From Jaltomata sinuosa (taxonomy: Eukaryota; Streptophyta; Magnoliopsida; Solanales; Solanaceae): DNA of 64,000 bases. This document shows, piece by piece, positions 56,833 through 64,000 of this stretch. The notes beneath the pieces were generated by a model, which saw only the letters and a program-made list of their open reading frames with translations, searched no databases and had not been told where the DNA came from. Location of the stretch: positions 186,001 to 250,000 of the forward strand of contig QJPP01001441.1 of the NCBI GenBank assembly GCA_003996215.1, given 5' to 3'. The position numbers and the translations under genes are program-made. Every line of letters starts with the position of its first letter. Within the stretch, counting starts at the first letter, position 1.

Positions 56833-58323
56833 ATAGAACTGACGATGACCTCCACCTACCCGACCACCATCCCTACCACCTGCTTTTCCATGGGGGGAAC
56901 CACCCCTAGTATAACCACCACCACCTCTAGCCGGAGGCTGAACTGCTCAAAGTGGCTCGTCTTGCTAAACTGTACCCTACTGGGGGAAATCTCTAGGAAA
57001 GTGACAAACCACACCATAAGTATAGCAAGCCCTTGACGACCTACTCAGTCAGAATGAACCAGCAGAACTCGAATGGCCACCATGGCCTGATGCCCCAAAA
57101 TTTGTACCTCTTGACGACTAACCACTGTGACCTAGCTGACTGCCCTGACCCTGCTCAAACTGAGAACCAGAAGCCTGAAGTGACGCTTGTACCAGTCGGC
57201 TAGACTAACCCTGATGCTGTTGCGACTGATAACCTCAGGCCCACCAGTCTAAACCTCTACCATATTACCTAGAATCACTGTAACTACCATGATGTCGAGG
57301 TCTCTTATCTCTGGCCCCTGTGTCATAATGAAGCGAATCCTCAACTGTAGGGATATAGTCTACAATGGCCTAGAATGACCGACTGCTAGCAACCAGTATC
57401 TCTGCAGGCTCTCTGAACTCTCTATGTATCCCCCAAACAAATCTATGGACTCCGTCCAAATGGAGCAAGCTGATGGTACCGGGTCTCATACTCTGAGATG
57501 GTCATGGTATCCTGAGAAAGTCTAGTGAACTCCTCCCTCCGATTCTCTCGGTCGCTTGTGGAAAGAACTTGGACATAAAGGCCTCATAAAACTCAGACCA
57601 GGTCAAGGGAGGTGATGTAGAATGCTTGCAAGCAACCTGCGCCCTCCACCATAACTTCGCTTGACACTCCAGCCGATATGAAGTGTAGCCAACACCGTGA
57701 GTCTCCAATAAGCCCAAATGGTGCAACATATCCTTGTAGGTAGTGATAAAGTCATGTGGGTCCTGACCCGATGTACCAGAAAATCTCGGCAGTGCCAATC
57801 TCTGAAACCTACCCAAGGCCTTCTTCTCCATCTCTGTCATAGTAGGGCGAGCAGCAAGAGGCTGGGCAACCGATGGAACTGGAACAACCTTAGCACGGGG
57901 AGCCACAGTAGCAGGCTACACTCCTGAACTCTGAACACCTAGGGCTGCCCTTTAAGCGGATGTTTGGGCTGTCTAATAAGGACGCTCCCCAATCATACCC
58001 AATAGCTGATCTAACAAACCCCGAATATCTGAAGACTGAGTTGGGGCTGAAGCTGGCACATAAATTGATGCTGGAACTGGTACTGGAGATGGTGGTGCCT
58101 AGGCTATCCCCAATCCCACATGTTGCTGCTCTGGAGCTAAATCTGGCTCGTAGTCATACTCAGGCTCTATATCCACTCTAGCAGCTCTAGAAGGTATCAC
58201 TGCTCTGGGGCGCCCTCGACCCCTACCTCTACCCCGGTGACCACCTTGGCCCCTAGTTGGAGTTGGAGGTGCAGGGGCAGGAGGTTCTCCTCTGCCAGAA
58301 GTTGAAGATCTTGTATGAACCAT
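56833..58323 (-). pseudogene. gag with damaged zinc knuckle
   Basis: The start ATG at 58321-58323 opens MVHTRSSTSGRGE, then an RG-rich stretch (GRGRGRGRPRA). The gag core is at 57502-57906 (KKALGRFQRLALPRFSG, then YTSYRLECQAKLWWRAQV, then WSEFYEAFMSKFFPQ). The zinc knuckle at about 56985-57031 reads CYTYGVVCHFPRDF: the second Cys is Tyr and the last Cys is Phe, so zinc binding is lost. The rest is G/R/Q-rich linker. Frameshifts near 57500 and 57950. Confidence 0.85.
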
Positions 58324-58520
58324 CTGCGGAAGAGTGAACCAGAATAAGTGAGATTTCTATTAACTTTCAAGGATACTACGCACGAAAGAGGAACAAGAAC
58401 AATCCATTTTCCTAAGATGTCACTATAGCCTCCCGAAGATTGAGTACAAACATCTCCGCTCTGATCTGCAGGACTCTACTAGACATTGGCTCCTATACCA
58501 ATGACACCGGTGAACCTAGG

Positions 58521-58532
58521 GCTCTGATACCA
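58521..58532 (-). other. Primer-binding site, initiator tRNA-Met type
   Basis: TGGTATCAGAGC on the minus strand, three bases from the 5' LTR. Same site and spacing as at 18261-18272. Confidence 0.9.
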
Positions 58533-58535
58533 AGC

Positions 58536-61500
58536 TATCATAACATAATTTCTCGATCATGATGGCACCTACAACCCTTCAGTAGGCAAACCAATCCATG
58601 TAGCCTGGAATGATTAGTAATGTGCTACTTTCTAACAGTTTAAACAGAAGAGTAGGTAAAATAGTGGAAGCAAGGGAACAAGATAAAGAAATTAGATAAC
58701 AAGGATAACATATATGTAAATCAAAAACAAAACCAACCCAAAACTTGGTATCATAGCGTATAGATTTTAGAACTACATAAGGAGTCTAAGTATACACAAC
58801 TAGTGATCTATTTTGGGGCTTAGCATGCAAGATCGGAATGTTAAGTTCACCTAAATGGTTGGTCTCCTGGATAGATGAATATCACCATGCAACTTAGTCT
58901 GTCTACGAGTGTTTGTTTTACTAATCCTTATCCTTGACCATGTTGTACAAGGGTCCAAAAGAAATTTACATATACACAAGTTATCTCTGAGTAATGACAG
59001 AGTACAGAATATATAAATAATAAACTAAGTCGAGCTCTGAATGCCAAGAGCTCACCCTCATCGTGGATGGTCCAAAAATAGCACCCCGCACGAGTCTCCG
59101 GCGCTCTATCCGTGATGGCCCATTCTAGGATCTGTACCAGAAGATGCTGAGGGTAGCGTGAGCACCAAATACGAAGCATAAGGTACCCAGTAGGTATCAT
59201 AGGCTGACTGGGCACATGTAAAGTAAAAGAGCAATACCAGACAGGGTAGAAACAAACAGTCACAGAAATCACTGAAAATGTACACAGGACCTAGCCCATA
59301 GGGAAAACAACAGAAGGCAACATACACGACTAGCAAATAGAATATATACACACAACAAGCATAGGTAAAAGTAAGGATGACGCACCTGGGATCCTTGCAA
59401 AATAGTATATATGTAAATAAGTTCTAACAATGGGCGGTATACTGGTAACCTCAAGTATAAGGAAATGGGAGAGAAGAATAAAGGTAGACATGCTCTACAT
59501 ACAGGAGTTAATACCTAATCTAGTCATACAAACTCAATCTAGGAACTCACAACCTTATAGTATTCACACTCATAGAGTCTACCTACAGTCCCTCGACCGC
59601 CCATACAACCGAGGAATGCAATCAAGTGAAAACAAACCCTCCGACATCCCATACTACTATAGAGTACAATCAACACACAACAAACAAGGGTGGTATCTCA
59701 AACCATGAATGATATTATGCATGAAAACCTCAGGGTGAAATAGAATCTCTCTATGTACCTCCTCCGGTGTCGATCGGGCCCAGCAAGCAGGTTCCATAGA
59801 AGGACATAACTCGTATACCTCTACTCTATCGTAGACCCTTCCCCTAGGCACATGCAGCCCAAAGCCTCAGGTTCGGAGCGGCAAGGTCCATGGAGGTCTC
59901 AGACTCCATACTAAAACTCAGAATCAAAACATGTCCTTTGGATTCGAGTCCGAGTTCAAGCTAGTGGCTAAGTCTCAAATATACATGCCTAAATCTTGTC
60001 TAGGACTAAAACAATGAAAAAGATGACTCAAAAACCCTTCCAAGGGTTTCCGGGCACAACCGGGTCTAAAATAATAGTAAAAACATCTCAGATGCTCGAC
60101 CCCGCCGAGCCTAAATCATTTTAAATAAGTAAGGAAACTCAGCTAGCACTCTGACTCGATTGAGTCTAGCAATAGTAGTAAATCATGATAAAACCATATC
60201 TTTAACCTTCTTTTACCCCAAGAAGATCCACGTATCAAGTCAAATTATTTCCAAATCCAATTTCATCAAAAATGGGCCCCTGGGGCTATACAGGGTTTAG
60301 AAAATCAGTTTCCATAGGCCCAAAGCCAAAAACCATAACAAAACATGGAAAACCCTCTTTATATGCATGGAAATGATATGATCAACCCAAATAGCTGCCC
60401 GGCATCTCATAATCAACCTAACACCCCTTCACAGGCTCCGAATCTACTCAGCAAGCATAACCAGCCTAGAAGGATGTTTCTATGTCTGGGACTCGCAGAC
60501 ATTCCCAATAATCCCACCTTCTATGTTCCAGAGTCAACAAGACCTCATGGCATCACAAGGGTAATAAATATATCAACTAATAGGAATACTACACACAACA
60601 GAGGAAATAAATAGGATGAATCATTGAAAAGAAGTCAAGGTCAGCGGTACCAACCTAATAACCCAACCCAAGGATGCCAACTAGTACAATCTTTCTCGAT
60701 ATATGCAAAGTCTAGGGAGTTAAGCCGTAACCTACCTATCGTCCGATGACAAGCTGCAGGAATGACAATATCCGAGGTAGAGCTGCTCCGAGAAGCTCCA
60801 AATGAGAATCAAACTATCAAATTCATGAATAAAATATTAAGACGAGTCTAACAATACCCATATTGCTACAAATGTAGCCGGATCGATATCCGGGTCAAAA
60901 GCGATCCCGCAGAGCCCGTAACCCAAAACAAAAAATGAAAAGAACCACGATGACCCCAACAATTCCAAGAAGTGATGCTCCAAATTTGAGCACAATTGGA
61001 CAAGATAATGGCACCAAAATAGCCCGCCCAAATTAGGGATTATAAAATGGAAACTTGGAAAATAAAAATGGAAATTGGGTAAGAATTAGATACCACAAAC
61101 ATGGAATTTCAAACCGAGATGGACAATCCTTTACTTCCACGAAGCATGCATGAGCTAGGGTCAGTCACTACATAAGAATTTCCAAGCTTTGGTAGGAGCA
61201 ACAAAGGAGGAAATTAAGAAAATCCAAGAGAAGCTAAAAGGACAAGTGAGGAAGATGACTTACCAAGAATCGAAAAAACAGGGAAAATCTACAAGCAATT
61301 GATTCACCAAGGATTAGAAATGATCAAGAGCAATTTTGGTAGAGATAAAAATGAGTTTAGAGTGAGAAAAGGAGGAGAAGTGGCTGGAAAAAATGAATTT
61401 CTGGCTATTTATAGATGCTGGCCGCAACTGATTTTCTGCAATTTTCTACAATTATAAAAAAAATCGACGGGCATTCTGGGCACAATCGGAAACCTATATT

Positions 61501-62102
61501 TGAAAACCAATAATGCTAATAGAGTGGAAACGACATCCAGACTCAACAGAATCGATGAAACTTCCATACAAGGTCATTTCAGAGAACTGTTGACCCAAGT
61601 CAACACTAATGAAAAGGAACTCAAAAGCTCGAAATGAGTCTGACTCACCCGGAACCTGAACCAACCATCTTGATAGCCCATAAACAACATTACGGAGCTG
61701 ATGGAATCGTCAGATATCAAATCTGACACTTCGATCATCGAAAGTCACCCGAAGTTACACTTTCAACTCCAAATGGCCTGAAAACTGAGAAAATAATACA
61801 AACCCAACACCGAACGTTCTCAGGCCTCAACTAAACGTCCAACTAGACCAAACTCATCGCTCCGAAGCTAACGGAACTGTCAGAATTAAATTCCGAGCAT
61901 GTTAGATAAGAATATTGACTAAAGTCAATGATATTCTAAGTTTAAAGCTCTAAAATAGGCGAACGACTAAAATGACCAAATGAATGACCAGAGCACCTAA
62001 CTACCGGTCCCAACAAGCCATAAATTTCTTGGGGCCACTACAGGAAGGCTCTAACAGTACAATAAATGTGAAAATACAAAGATGACTGGAAGGGTCATCA
62101 TA
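58536..62102 (-). repeat. 5' LTR of 12.2-kb chromovirus (3567 bp)
   Basis: Plus-strand edges TATCATAACATAATTTC (TG to TA, CG to TA/CA changes) and GGGTCATCATA. Differs from the 3' LTR by a 159-bp insertion at 58786-58944, a deletion of about 55 bp near 59573, and about 10% substitutions. TATA box at 61405-61414. Confidence 0.9.
58786..58944. other. 159-bp insertion private to the 5' LTR
   Basis: The 3' LTR reads AAGGGGTACAAGGG at the equivalent site (50166); the 5' LTR has 159 extra bases between AAGGAGT and GTACAAGGG. The insert has no obvious inverted repeats, poly-A or ORF. It may be a small transposon fragment or filler DNA from break repair. Confidence 0.6.
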
Positions 62103-62107
62103 GAAAA
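62103..62107. repeat. Target-site duplication GAAAA (right)
   Basis: Exact partner of 49919-49923. Confidence 0.85.
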
Positions 62108-62545
62108 ATATTTAAAAGATATAAAATAGATAAAAATCTTTTGAATTTATGAAATTCAGTTAAGAAGTTCATATTAATATTTCGAAAAGGGTTTTGAGGT
62201 TTTCAAAATATTTGCTAACAAACGATTATCTGATTATTTTTCTAACTTATTTTATTTTACTAACATGCAAAAGAATGGGAAATATTTGATATGTAGGAAA
62301 AAAGAGTTGTTTTCATGAGATGTATTTGTTTGAGGAAACAAATTGGTGATCTTAAGCGAGTTTGCAAGTAAGGCATAATGAAAATTTCAAGAATTAAACA
62401 AGATTTAGAAAAATTGATTAAGAGGTTTAAATGAGTGAGAGTAGTTAATTTGTGAAACATAAACATGGTACTCTGAAGGAGAAATTAACTAAATTAATAA
62501 AAGAGTCAGAGTTTTACAAAGAGTCAAAATTATACACGTCAAAAG
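62108..62545 (-). repeat. 5' LTR of Ogre element, outer piece
   Basis: 62208-62545 matches 28006-28332 of the 3' LTR at about nine bases in ten. Similarity stops abruptly at about 62545, while the 3' LTR continues for several kb, so the rest of the 5' LTR is deleted. Confidence 0.7.
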
Positions 62546-63009
62546 TTACACACCCATTGTTTTCCTATCACTGTTCTGACCACCACACCCTTGATGGTCA
62601 GTTCCCTTTCCCCTCCAAGTCAAGCTTGCCAAAAAAATGATGAACCCACCAATAAACCATCAACAACAACCCAATGATGATGAACTCGTCGAAGCTCAAA
62701 TTTCTGGAAAGCAACAACCAAATCTTGTATGACTCATCCATTATTGTAATGGCTGATATTTAGTCTATTTTTATTTCTAAATGTTTTGTTGGTTTTGTGT
62801 GGCTCCTTATTTTTGAATTTTTAATCCATTTTAAAGTATTTTGAGTTATTGTTGTTGATCTTGCACTAAATCTACATTTCAGTTTTAATATAATCTAGCT
62901 TTATGTCTCCCTTGTTTTGATTCTTCATGATTTTGATGTAGATGTTGTTTTAGTTCTCTATTACTCTGTTAAGGTTGCTATTTATTTATTTATTTTATTT
63001 GAAACTGAA
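62546..63009 (+). other. Possible captured exon and intron start
   Basis: An ATG at 62637 opens a 30-codon stretch (MMNPPINHQQQPNDDELVEA) ending at CTT|GTATGA, a plausible splice donor at 62727, followed by about 270 bp of T-rich DNA like a plant intron. The sequence before it (62546-62636) is C/T-rich like a 5' UTR. No further exon is seen, because a truncated LTR follows. Protein family not recognised. It could equally be chance. Confidence 0.3.
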
Positions 63010-64000
63010 GTAAACTAAATAAAATATCATAAAGTCCATCCTCGAATGAGGAGGACTCACCACAGGTAGTCGCTGAGGTGGAACTGAAGCATGATGGTTG
63101 TGATGCTAAGACTGAGTGCCTGGACCTGCATCATTATAGGATGCAACACAAAGAGTATGTGATCAGTACTTTGAATGTACAGAGCATGCGAGATATGCGA
63201 GCTAAAAGATAACTGAATATGCTAAAATACTGCTAAGCTGTTTAAAACTATAAACTGAATCTGTAGTATTCAGGCCCAACCATAATATGCATAAAATCTT
63301 AATGCAGGAATATTATGAAAAGGCATAATGAAAATAATAAAGCTAATCTAGGGGGACAAGTACATATCTACTGAGTCTAATTCTGTGGGAGAGTCTGTTA
63401 ACTGACATAAAACACTAAGATAAACATGGAGTCCAATGTATACGCCCCATTGAGAGGACCCAATAAACCTTGCTAGGGTATAGAGGCACAACTGACGTGA
63501 TCACTAATCTGAGGGCCAACTAAGGGGCTAAGTAGACCTACGGTGGCATGAAGTTTTTGGCCTTTGGGTGTAACTGGCCGTAGTCTAACTCAGTAGTATG
63601 TACTACTTCCAAACTAAATACTGATAGCTCATTTAAAACTGAAGTTCAAAAAGCTGGGTCAAAACTTAACTGGTCTAAAAACATTTTTCTGAAAAGTGGT
63701 AGACTAAAAGTTTATTAAGTTTTGTTCAAAACTGAATGTTAATACCCTGAGCTAAATTCTGAAGAAAATCCAATTCATGTGAAAATACTTCAAGTTCAGG
63801 CTAAATTCGTGACTTCTCAATTCCTTATAAAAGTCCATGCAATTTATTGAAACTATGATATAGATCATTTATAAACAAAATACAAATCATGTAGAAATCA
63901 TAAGGACTAAATTCTGTAAAAGATTAAATCGTAGGGTAAAAACCCTAGTTTAATTAAACCATGAAAATCAATATAAAAGTCTGTGGTTTTGGGCATAAGG
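63010..64000 (-). repeat. Tekay-like LTR fragment running off the window
   Basis: Resembles 4820-5820 of the LTR at 4489-6632 in the same orientation, for example GAATGTAC(A/C)GAG(C/T)ATG(C/T)GAGATATGC (63172 and 4924) and GTTAACTGACATA / ACATGGAGTCCA (63407 and 5117). The start of the LTR is missing at the left; the right continues beyond the window. Confidence 0.65.

Larger units (their letters stand above)
49924..62102 (-). mobile_element. Complete 12.2-kb chromovirus (Tekay-like), decayed coding region
   Basis: 3' LTR 49924-53349, pol 53350-56400, protease 56431-56832, gag 56985-58323, Met-tRNA primer site 58521-58532, 5' LTR 58536-62102, and an exact 5-bp target duplication GAAAA. All domains of an autonomous Ty3/gypsy element are present in order, so only point mutations and small indels inactivate it. 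LTRs differ by about 30 positions in a 290-bp stretch counted by eye (around 51630-51900 against 60365-60640). It inserted into the 5' LTR of the Ogre element. Confidence 0.9.
28006..62545 (-). mobile_element. Ogre/Tat-type giant retrotransposon, nested and partly deleted
   Basis: Pieces in consistent minus-strand order: 3' LTR 28006-33248, PPT 33249-33265, 3' UTR 33266-46069, pol 46070-48730, leader 48731-49740, primer site 49741-49758, 5' LTR 49759-49923 continuing at 62108-62545. Later insertions are the elements at 34451-42547 and 49924-62102 and two MITEs in the 3' LTR. Lineage evidence is the duplicated RNase H layout, the MPINSDAVKRYY pol end, the primer-site sequence and LTRs of at least 3.5-4 kb. 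gag, protease and the front half of RT are missing. Both outer ends are truncated, so no target duplication can be seen. A 320-bp stretch shared by the two LTRs looks about 90% identical. Confidence 0.75.

Noticed and set aside
63010..64000. Partner LTR of the 4489-6632 LTR in one giant element
   Set aside because: Same family, but it is truncated at its left edge, about 58 kb away, and the intervening order of elements does not fit a single element.

Overview
The window looks like repeat-dense nuclear DNA of a flowering plant, most likely an asterid of the nightshade family (Solanaceae). This is inferred from the style of the LTR retrotransposons: Athila, Tekay-like chromovirus and Ogre/Tat lineages, long LTRs starting TGTCACG and tRNA-Asp-primed non-autonomous elements. 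It was not tested by a search. No intact host gene, rRNA gene, tRNA gene or prokaryotic feature was found. Almost all long reading frames are decayed retrotransposon gag or pol. The setting is probably pericentromeric or other heterochromatin.

Layout. 1-4488: plus-strand Athila-type gag-pol remnant (protease, reverse transcriptase, RNase H, integrase), cut inside integrase. 4489-8576: minus-strand Tekay-like 3' LTR and pol end with only three in-frame stops. 8577-21709: an older minus-strand chromovirus with a complete 5' LTR (18276-21709), Met-tRNA primer site and gag with zinc knuckle. Its pol is nearly gone, and it is interrupted by a clean 6.9 kb element (9048-15940, target duplication ATATG) that carries only gag and protease. 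21710-28005: fragments of three LTR elements (an LTR end; the 3' part of a plus-strand element with its LTR; an LTR with integrase remnant).

28006-62545 is the backbone of one very large minus-strand Ogre/Tat element. It has a 3' LTR (28006-33248) hosting two DNA-transposon MITEs, a polypurine tract, and a long 3' UTR with several unrelated tandem-repeat arrays. Next come pol (46070-48730), a tRNA-Arg-type primer site (49741-49758), and a 5' LTR split by the next insertion. Nested in it are an 8.1 kb non-autonomous LTR element (34451-42547) carrying a 'putative plant transposon protein'-like ORF instead of gag-pol, and a complete 12.2 kb chromovirus (49924-62102, target duplication GAAAA). 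62546-64000 holds a possible captured exon and part of a Tekay-like LTR.

How the parts relate. The Athila-type remnant at the left and the two tRNA-Asp-primed non-autonomous elements share primer type, protease relatives and polypurine-tract design, so Athila-type elements are plausible suppliers of the missing enzymes. By eye, LTR pairs differ by about 5% (9048-15940), 7% (34451-42547) and 10% (49924-62102), and by about 10% in the short stretch shared by the Ogre LTRs. This gives a layered insertion history. The most interesting signals are the gene content of the two non-autonomous elements, the satellite-like arrays in the Ogre 3' UTR, and CpG-rich palindromic arrays placed just upstream of the TATA box, or its expected place, in several unrelated LTR families. 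All identities and family names come from reading the sequence and from memory of the families.
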